Assembly: GCF_039649665.1 (NCBI RefSeq)
Contig: NZ_JBDJAW010000007.1
Location: 124,001-188,000 of the forward strand
Length of the DNA stretch: 64,000 bases
Direction: 5' to 3'
Source of the DNA: Microbispora sp. ZYX-F-249
GTDB lineage: Bacteria > Actinomycetota > Actinomycetes > Streptosporangiales > Streptosporangiaceae
Part shown: one piece after another, positions 8,886-17,264 of the stretch
Numbering within the stretch: the stretch's first letter is position 1
Layout: every line of letters begins with the position of its first letter
Position numbers and translations under genes: made by a program
The notes under the pieces: generated by a model
Told to the model about the DNA's origin: nothing
What the model saw: only the letters and a program-made list of their open reading frames with translations
Databases searched by the model: none

Positions 8886-9743
8886 ATGAACATCGACGAG
8901 GTCGCCGTCCCCGGCGGACGGCTGCGGATCGCCCGGTTCGGCGGCGGTCCCCGCGTGATCATCGCGGCGCACGGCATCACCGCCTCCCTCATGGCGTGGC
9001 GGGGTGTGGCCGAGGCGCTGCCGCCCGGCTGGTCGCTGGTCGCCGTGGACCTGCGCGGGCGCGGCCACAGCGCCGGCCTGCCCGGCCCGTACGGCCTGGA
9101 CCGGCACGCCGAGGACCTGGAACGGGTGGCGGAGCACGTCGGCGCGGACGGCACGAGCGTGCTCACCGGCCACTCGATGGGCGCCTACGTCGCGGCCCTG
9201 CACGGCGCGCGGCGGCGCTACGCCCGGGTGGTGCTCGTGGACGGCGGCCTGCCGCTGCCGCTGCCGGACGGCGCCGACCCCGACGAGGTGCTGGAGGCGA
9301 CGCTCGGCCCGGCCATCGCCCGGCTCTCCCAGACCTATCCGAGCGTGGAGGCCTACCTCGGCTTCTTCCGCGCCCATCCCGCGCTCGCCCGGGACTGGTC
9401 CCCGCTCGTCGAGGAGTACGTCCGCTACGACGCCACCGGGCCGGACGGAGCCGTCCGCTCACGCGCCCGCGAGGACGCCGTACGGCAGGACGGCCGCTGG
9501 CTGCTCACCGAGCACGAGGCGATCATGGCGGCCCTGAAGGCCGTGGAACCGGCTCCGCTCCTGCTCCGCGCGCCGCGAGGCCTGCTCAACCAGGACGTCG
9601 GGATGCTCCCGGACGACCTCACTGCGCGGTGGGCGGCGGAACTGCCCGGCCTGCGCGACGAGGTCGTGCCGGACTGCAACCACTACACGATCCTGTTCGA
9701 CCCCCGCTGCGCCGCGGTGGTGGCCGCCCGCCTCACCGGATGA
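8886..9743 (+). CDS. Alpha/beta hydrolase
   Basis: Encodes 285 aa with a complete alpha/beta-hydrolase set: oxyanion segment AAHGITASLMAW, strand LVAVDLRGRGHSAG, nucleophile elbow LTGHSMGAYVAAL (Ser about residue 99) and the C-terminal histidine in CNHYTILFDP. A cap region lies around residues 140-190. The substrate is unknown; ester or amide hydrolysis is likely. No RBS precedes the ATG, and a -10-like TACAGT sits 6 nt upstream, so the mRNA may be leaderless. Convergent with the hotdog-like gene. Confidence 0.88.
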   Translation: MNIDEVAVPGGRLRIARFGGGPRVIIAAHGITASLMAWRGVAEALPPGWSLVAVDLRGRGHSAGLPGPYGLDRHAEDLERVAEHVGADGTSVLTGHSMGAYVAALHGARRRYARVVLVDGGLPLPLPDGADPDEVLEATLGPAIARLSQTYPSVEAYLGFFRAHPALARDWSPLVEEYVRYDATGPDGAVRSRAREDAVRQDGRWLLTEHEAIMAALKAVEPAPLLLRAPRGLLNQDVGMLPDDLTARWAAELPGLRDEVVPDCNHYTILFDPRCAAVVAARLTG

Positions 9744-9789
9744 GAACCGCCGGGCGGTCACGGGTCACCCGCGGCCGCCCGTGGCGAAG

Positions 9790-9854
9790 TCACCGGGCGA
9801 ATTCACTGGGCGAAATCACCGGGCGGGATCACTGGTGTCGGATCACTGGCGGGG
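9790..9854. repeat. Degenerate 13-bp tandem repeat, five units
   Basis: Units TCACCGGGCGAAT, TCACTGGGCGAAA, TCACCGGGCGGGA, TCACTGGTGTCGGA and TCACTGGCGGGG follow one another. The last unit contains the stop codon (TGA read leftward) of the gene at 9843. The array fills much of the gap between two convergent genes. Confidence 0.7.
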
Positions 9855-10625
9855 CAGGATCCAGGTGGCCCTGGCGGCGGCGACGAGCGTGCCGTCCACC
9901 TCGTAGACCGCGCTCGTGCCGAACAGCTTGCGGCCGTCGCGGCCCTCGGCCCGGGCCACGACCGAATACCTGCCCATCGGGTAGACCCGGCGGAAGACCT
10001 GCCCGGTCAGCCGCCCGAGCAGCGGCGGCTGGATCGGCTCGCGGTCCGGGAAGCTGCGGTAGTGGGCCCATCCGGTGGCGCAGTCCAGCGCCGCCCAGAC
10101 GATCGAGTCGGGCACCACGCCCTGCTCGTCGGTCACGTTGAACGGCACCCGCCAGCCGGCGGCCACGAGCTCGGCGCCCGCCGCCGGGTCCTCCACCGCG
10201 CCCTCGACCGGGTCCTGCACGGGGCCGGGGAAGATCCGCAGCCCGTCACCCGGCTCGCGCAGCCCGCAGGCGAAGCAGCCCGCGATGGCGTGGCCGTTCC
10301 TGCCCGGGAAACCCGCCTCCGCGCGGGCCGCGTCGGTGAACCGCACGAACGGCGGCGGCGTCAGCGTCTCGGCGACGGGGATCGCCTCGACGAGATGGCT
10401 GTCGCCCGCGCTGAGGACGACGGCGTTGCCGACGTGTTCGACCGCCAGGGCGGTCTCCAGCGGGACCGGTCTGCGGAGGGTGACCTCCACCGGACAGTCG
10501 TGACCGCCCCCGGTCAGCGTGCCGGCGAGGGTGCCCGCGATCCATCCGCCGTTGGCGGTGCCCTCCGGTCCCCGGAAACGCTTCGGTACGGTCAGAACGG
10601 TCTGCAGCCCCGCAGCCGCCGTCAT
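9843..10625 (-). CDS. Predicted hotdog-fold (thioesterase-like) protein
   Basis: Encodes 260 aa from the ATG at 10625, with GGGAGG about 9 nt upstream; a GTG 24 nt earlier is possible. The sequence GCFACGLREPGDGLRIFPGP resembles the GCFVCG-x-GL motif found in many stand-alone hotdog proteins. It is preceded by a first half-domain (ANGGWIAGTLAGTL...VEVTLRRPVPLETAL) and followed by a second (DSIVWAALDCATGWAHY...GRLTGQVFRRVYPMGRYSVVARAEG). This suggests a double hotdog acting on acyl thioesters. Function is inferred from pattern only. Confidence 0.65.
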   Translation of the reverse strand: MTAAAGLQTVLTVPKRFRGPEGTANGGWIAGTLAGTLTGGGHDCPVEVTLRRPVPLETALAVEHVGNAVVLSAGDSHLVEAIPVAETLTPPPFVRFTDAARAEAGFPGRNGHAIAGCFACGLREPGDGLRIFPGPVQDPVEGAVEDPAAGAELVAAGWRVPFNVTDEQGVVPDSIVWAALDCATGWAHYRSFPDREPIQPPLLGRLTGQVFRRVYPMGRYSVVARAEGRDGRKLFGTSAVYEVDGTLVAAARATWILPRQ

Positions 10626-10796
10626 ATGGCCACGTCCTCCCTGAGTCACGCCTTGATACGGCTCACCGTAACAGTCGTAACAAGTGAGCCGATTTTACTG
10701 TTCCGGTGCAGGGACCAGCTAAACAAGGGCGAGTGTCAGGAAGATTTGCAGTCTGTAACGCCGCGGTGACGGATGACCTCCGTCACCGCACGGGCG

Positions 10797-12158
10797 TCAC
10801 AGCACGGGCAGGTAGCGGCCGAGCTCGTACTCGGTCACCTGGCGGCGGTAATCCTGCCACTCCGCGCGCTTGTTGCGCAGGAAGTAGTCGAAGACGTGCT
10901 CGCCCAGCGTCTCGGCGACCAGCTCGCTGCGCTCCATCGCCGTGATCGCCTCGTCCAGCGACTGGGGCAGCGGCTGGATGCCGAGCGCCCGCCGCTCCGC
11001 GCTGGTCAGCGCCCACACGTCGTCCTCGGCGCCCGGCGGCATCTCGTACCCCTCCTCGATGCCCTTGAGCCCGGCGGCCAGGATGACGGCGAAGGCGAGG
11101 TACGGGTTGCAGGAGGAGTCGACCGACCGGAACTCGATGCGGGTGGAACCGCCCTTGTGCGGCTTGTACATGGGCACGCGCACGAGCGCGGAGCGGTTGT
11201 TGTGCCCCCAGCAGATGTACGCGGGGGCCTCGCCGCCGGCGCCGGCGATGGCCTCCGCGCCGCCCCACAGCCGCTTGTAGGAGTTGACCCACTGGTTGCA
11301 GACCGCGGTGATCTCCGCGGCGTGCCTGAGCAGGCCGCCGATGAACGACCGGCCGATCTTGGAGAGCTGGTAGTCGGCGCCGGGCTCGTAGAAGGCGTTG
11401 CGGTCGCCCTCGAACAGCGACATGTGCGTGTGCATGCCGGACCCGGGGAAGTCGGTGAACGGCTTGGGCATGAACGAGGCCCACACGCCCTGCTCCAGCG
11501 CCACCTCCTTCATCACGAGGCGGAACGTCATGATGTTGTCGGCCGTGGTCAGCGCGTCCGCGTAGCGCAGGTCGATCTCCTGCTGACCCGGCGCGCCCTC
11601 GTGGTGGCTGTACTCCACCGAGATGCCCATCGACTCCAGCATCATGATCGCGTTGCGGCGGAAGTCGTGGCCCGCGCTGTGCGGGGTGTGGTCGAAGTAG
11701 CCGCCCTCGTCGATCGGCTCGGGCCGCTCGCCCTTCTCCGGCCGGTTGCGCAGCAGGAAGAACTCCACCTCGGGGTGGGTGTAGAACGTGAAGCCCATGT
11801 CGGCCGCCTTGGCGAGCGTCCGCTTGAGCACGAAGCGCGGGTCGGCGTGCGACGGCGAGCCGTCCGGCATCAGGATGTCGCAGAACATGCGGGCGGCGCC
11901 CGGCGACTCGCTGCGCCACGGCAGTATCTGGAACGTCGACGGGTCGGGCTTGGCCAGCATGTCCGACTCGTAGACCCGCGAGAAGCCCTCGATCGCCGAG
12001 CCGTCGAAGCCGATGCCCTCGGCGAAGGCGCCCTCCAGCTCGGCCGGCGCTATGGCCACCGACTTCAGGAAGCCGAGCACGTCGGTGAACCACAGCCGGA
12101 TGAACCGGATGTCTCGCTCTTCGAGCGTGCGGAGGACGAATTCCTGCTGGCGGTCCAA
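10797..12158 (-). CDS. glnA2: Type I glutamine synthetase, GlnA2-like (no adenylylation tyrosine)
   Basis: Encodes 453 aa of the GS-I fold. Beta-grasp motif DVLGFLKSVAIAPAELEGAF, GIGFDGSAIEGFSR, the metal-binding EVEFFLL and GAPGQQEIDLRY, SGMHTHMSLF, and the ATP/glutamate motif KRLWGGAEAI...NRSALVRVP...STRIEFRS are all present. TTG 12158 is the likely start (MDRQQEFVLRTLEERDIRF), with GTGAGG 6 nt upstream. The C-terminal region reads DDVWALTSAERRALGI where adenylylated enzymes have an NLYDLPPEE loop, so GlnE should not modify it. Actinomycete GlnA2-type enzymes have been linked to glutamine or polyamine metabolism; substrate preference cannot be read here. Confidence 0.92.
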   Translation of the reverse strand: MDRQQEFVLRTLEERDIRFIRLWFTDVLGFLKSVAIAPAELEGAFAEGIGFDGSAIEGFSRVYESDMLAKPDPSTFQILPWRSESPGAARMFCDILMPDGSPSHADPRFVLKRTLAKAADMGFTFYTHPEVEFFLLRNRPEKGERPEPIDEGGYFDHTPHSAGHDFRRNAIMMLESMGISVEYSHHEGAPGQQEIDLRYADALTTADNIMTFRLVMKEVALEQGVWASFMPKPFTDFPGSGMHTHMSLFEGDRNAFYEPGADYQLSKIGRSFIGGLLRHAAEITAVCNQWVNSYKRLWGGAEAIAGAGGEAPAYICWGHNNRSALVRVPMYKPHKGGSTRIEFRSVDSSCNPYLAFAVILAAGLKGIEEGYEMPPGAEDDVWALTSAERRALGIQPLPQSLDEAITAMERSELVAETLGEHVFDYFLRNKRAEWQDYRRQVTEYELGRYLPVL

Positions 12159-12401
12159 GGCGTACCTCACGGAGTTACAGGTCTGGTCGCCTACCAGTCT
12201 GCCTTGTGAGTGTTTCACAGGGGTTACGAGGAGGTGTGAGCCGGCCGTCCTGCGGATCACCACGGCGGGGGACGTGCCGCGCCGTCGCCACGCCGGCGGC
12301 GGGCACGGGAGCGACGTGACTAAGATCACACCGAACCAAACCCGCGGCCGGGGCGTCGTTGCTGTTGATCCGGCGTTGATCGGGCGTCGACTTGCGCGCC
12401 T

Positions 12402-12407
12402 TACCGT
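12402..12407 (+). promoter_or_regulatory. Candidate -10 element, leaderless start of histidine kinase gene
   Basis: TACCGT is followed by six C residues and the ATG at 12414, the same arrangement as at 8874-8886. No Shine-Dalgarno sequence is present. Confidence 0.35.
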
Positions 12408-12413
12408 CCCCCC

Positions 12414-14717
12414 ATGCCGGTGCAGAACCCGAAGGAGCCCCCGTCCGTGGCACGACCGCTGCTCGACACCGCGGAACCCCGGCGCGGCCCATCGGAGGAG
12501 GCGGCGCCCGGGTCCCCCCGCGCCGTGACCCGCCCCCGGGACGGCGTCGCGCCCGGCCGGGGGCCGGAGGCGGGCGCGGAGGGCGGCGTCGCGCCCGGCC
12601 GGGGGCCGGAGGCGGGCGCGGAGGGCGGCGTCGCGCCCGGCCGGGGGCCGGAGGCGGGCGCCGAGGGCGGCGTCGCGCACCCGCGCGCCGTCGACCGGCT
12701 GCGGCGGCTGCGCGCGCTCGACTGGCCGGGCCGGGTGCGGACGCTCGGGCCCACCGTCGCGGTGGCGATCGCCGGCGTGGCGATCTGCCTGGAACTGGCC
12801 GACATCTGGGTGACCGCACAGTTGCCGGACTCCCCCTCCACCCCGCTGCCGTTCGCGCCCGAGGACATCGCGGGCACCACGTTCCCGATCTTCGGCGCGC
12901 TGCTGGTGATCTCGCGGCCCCGGCTGCTGCTCGGCTGGCTGCTGTGCCTGGGCGGTCTGGGCTCGGCCGCCAACATCCTCGCCGCCAACCTGGCGGCCCT
13001 GCTCGTCCAGGACGGCGGCCATCCCCTGGTCCACCCGCTCTGGGTCTTCGCCGACGGCGTGTGGAACCTCACGACGTACGCGCTCGGGGTGCTGCTGCCG
13101 CTGCTGTATCCCACCGGGCGCATCCTGTCCAAGCGGTGGTGCGTGCCGGGGGGCGTGACCGCCACCGCCCTCGCCCTCGACTGGCTGTGCTCGCTGATCG
13201 CCCCGTCGAGCGTGCGCACCGGGTACAACGCGCTGGAGGTGGCGGCTTTCGCGCCGTACTACCAGGGCACCCGGCAGGTGCTGCACACGGTCGTCGCGGT
13301 GGGCATGGCGCTGGCGTTCTCCTCGCTCGTCGTCCGCTTCAACCGGGCGGACGGGATCGAGCGCCGCCAGATCCTGTGGCCGCTCGTGGCCATCGCCGGG
13401 GTGGTGGTCCCCTGGGTGATCGGCCCTCCGGTCTGGTGGACGGCCTCGCTCACCCTCCCCCTGGTGCCGGCCGCGATCGCGGTCGCCGTGCTGCGCTACC
13501 GGCTCTACGGCATCGACACGCTGATCAGCAGGACCCTGGTCGGCGCGGGCCTGGTCGGCGTCGTGGCCGCCGTCTACGTGCTCGTCGGGGCGGGCTCCAG
13601 CCTGATCCTGTCCGGCGTCGACCGGTTCGCCGGCCTGGCCGCGGCCCTGTTCGCCGGGGCGTTCTTCCACCCCATCCGCAACGTGCTGCAGCGCCTCGTC
13701 GACCGCGCGCTGTACGGCACGGGCGGCGACCCGCTCGCGCTCGCCGCCGGGCTGCGGCGGCGGCTGCAGCACGCCGACCCCGCGCACGCCCTGCTGGCCG
13801 CCCTGGAGGTGCTGCGCGAGGGCCTGTCGGTCACGGGCATCACGGTGGAGGTCGACGGGAACGTCACGACGTGCGGCCGGCCCGGGCCGGCCGCACGGGA
13901 GATGCCCCTGGTCTGGCACGGCGAGCCGGTCGGCCGCCTGCTGATCGGACCGCCGGGCGGGCGCCGCTTCCCCGCCGCCCACGACGAGCGTGTGATCGCG
14001 GTGCTCGCGCCGTACGTCGCCGACGCCGCCCACACGGTGTCGCTCACCACCGCGCTGCAGCGCTCCCGCGAGCGCATCCTGACGGCGCGGGAGGAGGAGC
14101 GGCGGCGGCTGCGCCGCGACCTGCACGACGGGCTCGGGCAGACGCTGGCCTCGATGGCGATGGCGATCAACATGGCGCGCCACACCCTGGAACGGTCCCC
14201 GGACACGGCCGACGCCCTGCTCCGGGACCTGCGGGAGGGCATGAACGGCGTCACCGCCGACGTCCGCCAGCTCGTGTACGGCCTGCGTCCCCCCGCCCTC
14301 GACGACCTCGGGCTGGCGGGAGCCGTGCGGGCCCTGGCGGAGGAGGCGCGTCCCGGGCTGGCGGCCGGCGAGGAGTCGGTGGCCGAGGTCGAGGTGACCG
14401 GCGACATGACGGGGCTGCCCGCCGCCGTGGAGGTGGCGGCCTACCGGATCGTCCAGGAGGCCCTGACGAACGTGCGCAAGCACGCGCGGGCCCGCCGCGT
14501 GCGGGTGGTCCTGCACCGGAACGGCGAGCTGCGGGTGACCGTGGCCGACGACGGCGTGGGGCTCCCGCCGGGCCGCAGGTCGGGCGTGGGGATGAGCTCG
14601 ATGACCGAGCGGGCGGCCGAGCTGGGCGGCACCTGCGCCGTCACCTCGGAACCCGGCCGCGGGACGACGGTCACGGCCCGGCTGCCCGCCGTACCCGCCC
14701 TGCCGGACCTGAGGTGA
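12414..14717 (+). CDS. Membrane sensor histidine kinase (HisKA_3 type) with N-terminal tandem repeat
   Basis: Encodes 767 aa. Residues 1-95 are cytosolic and low complexity, including three copies of a 14-residue unit containing GVAPGRGPEAGAEG. Several membrane spans follow up to about residue 430. A GAF-like segment leads to the dimerisation helix EEERRRLRRDLHDGLGQTLA with the phospho-accepting His. The HATPase_c domain has IVQEALTNVRKHA and ADDGVGLPPG. It is closely related to the kinase at 17265, sharing LRYRLYGIDT, VPLVWHGEPVGRLL-like and H-box segments. It lacks an adjacent response regulator; the fused regulator at 19573 is a candidate partner. Confidence 0.9.
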   Translation: MPVQNPKEPPSVARPLLDTAEPRRGPSEEAAPGSPRAVTRPRDGVAPGRGPEAGAEGGVAPGRGPEAGAEGGVAPGRGPEAGAEGGVAHPRAVDRLRRLRALDWPGRVRTLGPTVAVAIAGVAICLELADIWVTAQLPDSPSTPLPFAPEDIAGTTFPIFGALLVISRPRLLLGWLLCLGGLGSAANILAANLAALLVQDGGHPLVHPLWVFADGVWNLTTYALGVLLPLLYPTGRILSKRWCVPGGVTATALALDWLCSLIAPSSVRTGYNALEVAAFAPYYQGTRQVLHTVVAVGMALAFSSLVVRFNRADGIERRQILWPLVAIAGVVVPWVIGPPVWWTASLTLPLVPAAIAVAVLRYRLYGIDTLISRTLVGAGLVGVVAAVYVLVGAGSSLILSGVDRFAGLAAALFAGAFFHPIRNVLQRLVDRALYGTGGDPLALAAGLRRRLQHADPAHALLAALEVLREGLSVTGITVEVDGNVTTCGRPGPAAREMPLVWHGEPVGRLLIGPPGGRRFPAAHDERVIAVLAPYVADAAHTVSLTTALQRSRERILTAREEERRRLRRDLHDGLGQTLASMAMAINMARHTLERSPDTADALLRDLREGMNGVTADVRQLVYGLRPPALDDLGLAGAVRALAEEARPGLAAGEESVAEVEVTGDMTGLPAAVEVAAYRIVQEALTNVRKHARARRVRVVLHRNGELRVTVADDGVGLPPGRRSGVGMSSMTERAAELGGTCAVTSEPGRGTTVTARLPAVPALPDLR
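12543..12678. repeat. 42-bp in-frame tandem repeat, three units plus a partial fourth
   Basis: Units beginning GGCGTCGCGC start at 12543, 12585, 12627 and 12669 with an exact 42-bp period. The first three are nearly identical and the fourth diverges after about 10 bp. Because the period is a multiple of three, the array encodes repeated 14-residue peptides and can change copy number without a frameshift. Confidence 0.9.
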
Positions 14718-15680
14718 TCAGCAGACCGCGGCCAGCGACTCGCCGACCGGGGTCCGCCGGTAGAGCACCTCGCGGCCGAGCCGCCGCCGCACCACCAGGC
14801 CCGCGTCGGCCAGCACGGCGAGGTGCTGGCTGACCGCGCCCGGCGTGAGGCCGAGCCGCCGGGCGAGCCCGGTGGTCGAGCCGGGCTCGGCCAGCGCGGC
14901 GAGCACCTGCGCCCGGGTGCGGCCGATGAGCGCGGCCAGCGCCTCCGGGGTGCAGGGCGTGCCGTCCGACCACAGCGTCCCGACGCCCCGCGCCGGGTAG
15001 CACAGCATCGGCCGGTACGGCTCGTACATCACCGAGACGTCCGGCCAGCCGAAGGCGCTCGGCACGAGGACGAGGCCGTGCCCGCCGAGGTCGCCGTCGT
15101 AGGCGCAACTCTTGGCCGTGACGAGCCGGTCGCCGTGCCAGGCGACGGCCGGGTGCAGGTCGGCGAACAGCTCCCGCACTCCCCCTGCCGCCAGGGTGCG
15201 GGCCCGCCCCATGACGTCGGCCTCGAGCAGCGCGCGGATCCCGGGCCAGAACTCCTCGAACGCGACCGTCCAGTACTCCATCAGCCGGTCGGCCGCCCGC
15301 CGCACGCCCCGCGCCGGGTCGTCGGTGAACCGCCGCAGCGCCGCGGGATCGGGCGTCTCCACCCAGGCCGCCTCCTCGTACGCCGTGCCGGGCGGCGTGC
15401 CGCGCACCCGCTCCAGTTCGGCGGCGAAATCCGGCAACGGCGTGTCGGGCGGCGGAGTGAGGAAGTCGGGCATGTAGCCGCTCACCGGGACCAGCGCGAA
15501 CAGGTCGGTCAGATCCACCTCGCGCAGGCGCGGCCGTACGGCCCGCAGCCACGGCAGGTGCAGCGAGTGACGGCCCGGGGCGCGCAGCACCCGGAGGCTC
15601 GCCACCAGCTCCCACATCGGGGAGAACGCGAAACGCAGCCGCGCCACGTCGTCGGGCGTGAAACGCCACTCCACCGGCAC
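14718..15680 (-). CDS. ArsR-type winged-helix transcriptional regulator with large N-terminal domain
   Basis: Encodes 320 aa from the GTG at 15680, with GGGGGGAG 6-7 nt upstream. The C-terminal 65 residues are an ArsR-like winged helix: RTRAQVLAALAEPGSTTGLARRLGLTPGAVSQHLAVLADAGLVVRRRLGREVLYRRT. The long N-terminal part has no motif I recognise beyond similarity to DUF5937-type regulators. It is divergent from the MFS transporter at 15758, with an inverted repeat between them, so repression of that transporter is likely. Its stop directly abuts the stop of the kinase gene. Confidence 0.85.
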   Translation of the reverse strand: MPVEWRFTPDDVARLRFAFSPMWELVASLRVLRAPGRHSLHLPWLRAVRPRLREVDLTDLFALVPVSGYMPDFLTPPPDTPLPDFAAELERVRGTPPGTAYEEAAWVETPDPAALRRFTDDPARGVRRAADRLMEYWTVAFEEFWPGIRALLEADVMGRARTLAAGGVRELFADLHPAVAWHGDRLVTAKSCAYDGDLGGHGLVLVPSAFGWPDVSVMYEPYRPMLCYPARGVGTLWSDGTPCTPEALAALIGRTRAQVLAALAEPGSTTGLARRLGLTPGAVSQHLAVLADAGLVVRRRLGREVLYRRTPVGESLAAVC

Positions 15681-15698
15681 GGCCCGCTCCCCCCGATG

Positions 15699-15715
15699 TT
15701 TAAGCCAGGGCTAAA
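15699..15715. promoter_or_regulatory. Candidate operator between ArsR-type gene and MFS gene
   Basis: TTTAAGCCAGGGCTAAA is an imperfect palindrome (TTTA-GCC / GGC-TAAA) and an AT-rich island in GC-rich surroundings. It lies 18 nt upstream of the regulator start and 42 nt upstream of the transporter start, a typical position for autoregulation and transporter control. Confidence 0.45.
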
Positions 15716-15757
15716 AGATTGGCACGGCCCGCCCCCGGTGTCCAAGGGTGGACACCC

Positions 15758-16966
15758 GTGACCACTGTGATCAGCAGGACCGGCTTCATCCAGTCGAAGG
15801 TCGGCGGCCTGCCCCGGCCGTTCTGGGTGCTGTTCGGCGGATCGTTCGTCAACCGGCTCGGCACGATGGTGGAGCCGTTCATCGGCATCTACCTGACCCA
15901 GGCGCGCGGCGTCTCCCTCGCCACCGCGGGACTCGTCATGACCATGTTCGGCGTGGGGTCCCTGCTGTCGCAGCCGATCGCCGGATGGCTGGCCGACCGC
16001 CTCGGGCGCCGGGTCACGCTGACGGGCGGCATGGTCGCCACCGCCGTCACCATGGTCGCGCTCGGCTACACCACCAGCGTGCCGGGGCTCGTCGTGGGCA
16101 TGCTCGTGCTGGGCATCGTGGTGGACGCCTATCGCCCGGCCTCGCAGGCGATCGTCGCCGACCTGGTGCCGCCGGAGGACCGCCCCCGGGCGTTCGGGCT
16201 GCTGTTCTGGGCCATCAACCTCGGTTTCTCGGTCGCAATGGTGGCCGGGGGCTGGCTCGCCCGTTCGGGCTTCACGGTGCTGTTCTGGGTGGACGCCGTC
16301 ACCTGCCTGATCTTCGGCCTGCTCGTCTGGCGGGCGATCCCGGAGACCCGCCCGGCCCGCGAGGACGCCGAGCCCGGCGGGTTCGCCGACGTGCTGCGCG
16401 ACCGGCTCATGCTGGTCTTCGTGCTGGGCAACCTGGCGTACGCGCTGGTCTACCTTCAGGGGTACAGCACGCTGCCCCTCGCCATGACCGGGCAGGGGCT
16501 GTCCACGAGCGCGTACGGCATGGCGATGGCCGTCAACGGCCTGCTGATCGTGCTCGTCCAGCCGCTCACCAACGCGTGGCTGGCCAGGTTCGACCCGTCC
16601 AGGGTGCTCGCGGCGGGGTTCGCGCTCGTGGGGCTCGGGTTCGCGCTGACCTCTCTTGTGTCGTCGGCCGCGGGGCACGCGACGACCGTGGCCGTCTGGA
16701 CGCTCGGCGAGGTGCTCACGGCCGGGATCCCGGGGGCGATCGTCGCGGCGCTCGCACCGCCCCACCTGCGGGGACGCTACTCGGGCCTGTACGGCCTGTC
16801 CTGGTCGGCCGGAGCCCTGCTCGCGCCCCTGGTGGGCACCCGGCTGCTGGCCGCCGCCCCCGGCCTGGTGTGGCCCCTGTTCGGCGGCCTCGGCCTGCTC
16901 GCGGCCGCGGGCCAGCTCCTCATCGGCCGCGCCGTCCGCCGCCGCTCCGCCCCACCACTGCCGTGA
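15758..16966 (+). CDS. MFS transporter (drug/multidrug type)
   Basis: Encodes 402 aa and about 12 membrane spans. The MFS loop 2-3 motif is GWLADRLGRRVTLTGG and the motif-C-like segment is NLGFSVAMVAGGWLA. GTG 15758 follows AAGGG at 9 nt; upstream in-frame residues are proline-rich and not membrane-like. Likely a proton-driven exporter of small molecules, controlled by the divergent ArsR-type regulator. The stop codon lies inside the left arm of the inverted repeat at 16961. Confidence 0.88.
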   Translation: MTTVISRTGFIQSKVGGLPRPFWVLFGGSFVNRLGTMVEPFIGIYLTQARGVSLATAGLVMTMFGVGSLLSQPIAGWLADRLGRRVTLTGGMVATAVTMVALGYTTSVPGLVVGMLVLGIVVDAYRPASQAIVADLVPPEDRPRAFGLLFWAINLGFSVAMVAGGWLARSGFTVLFWVDAVTCLIFGLLVWRAIPETRPAREDAEPGGFADVLRDRLMLVFVLGNLAYALVYLQGYSTLPLAMTGQGLSTSAYGMAMAVNGLLIVLVQPLTNAWLARFDPSRVLAAGFALVGLGFALTSLVSSAAGHATTVAVWTLGEVLTAGIPGAIVAALAPPHLRGRYSGLYGLSWSAGALLAPLVGTRLLAAAPGLVWPLFGGLGLLAAAGQLLIGRAVRRRSAPPLP

Positions 16967-17198
16967 TCTTGCAGTTTGTCGCACAGAAACCGCTGACGTG
17001 CGCGTTTATCGTCGGTGATCATGCAATTTCTCGCACAAAGCCCAGCCGACATGCGCCCTCTTAGTTCGTGATCTTGCACTTGCAAGATCACGAATAGTGT
17101 TCTCCGAGGTCAGAGACGGCACACAAGAATACGTGCAAGATCACGCAAGGAAAAGACGCAGGTAGGCCGCTCATCTGCGACAAACTGCAAGATCACGG
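16961..17198. repeat. Cluster of GTGATCTTGCA repeats in both orientations
   Basis: The gap between the MFS and kinase genes holds five copies of a GTGATCTTGCA-type element. A 23-bp arm at 16961-16983 is matched exactly in inverse orientation at 17176-17198. A degenerate copy (GTGATCATGCAATTTCTCGC) starts near 17015. A perfect 14-bp-arm palindrome with a 2-nt loop is at 17065-17094. A single inverted copy is at 17134-17145. The arms contain TTTGTCGCA or TTTCTCGCA extensions. I see no ORF or transposase, so this is a non-coding palindromic repeat cluster. Confidence 0.85.
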
Positions 17199-17264
17199 GA
17201 GAGGGGTGGGGTGGGTGGGGATTGCTGGCAGGGGGGATCGGGACGGGACATAATCCATCTCAGG

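Noticed and set aside
10797-14516. A 1239-codon minus-strand open frame that includes the glutamine synthetase
   Set aside because: The part upstream of 12158 is the antisense shadow of the histidine kinase gene, with Arg/Gly/His-rich non-protein composition. Glutamine synthetase ends the frame at its normal start.
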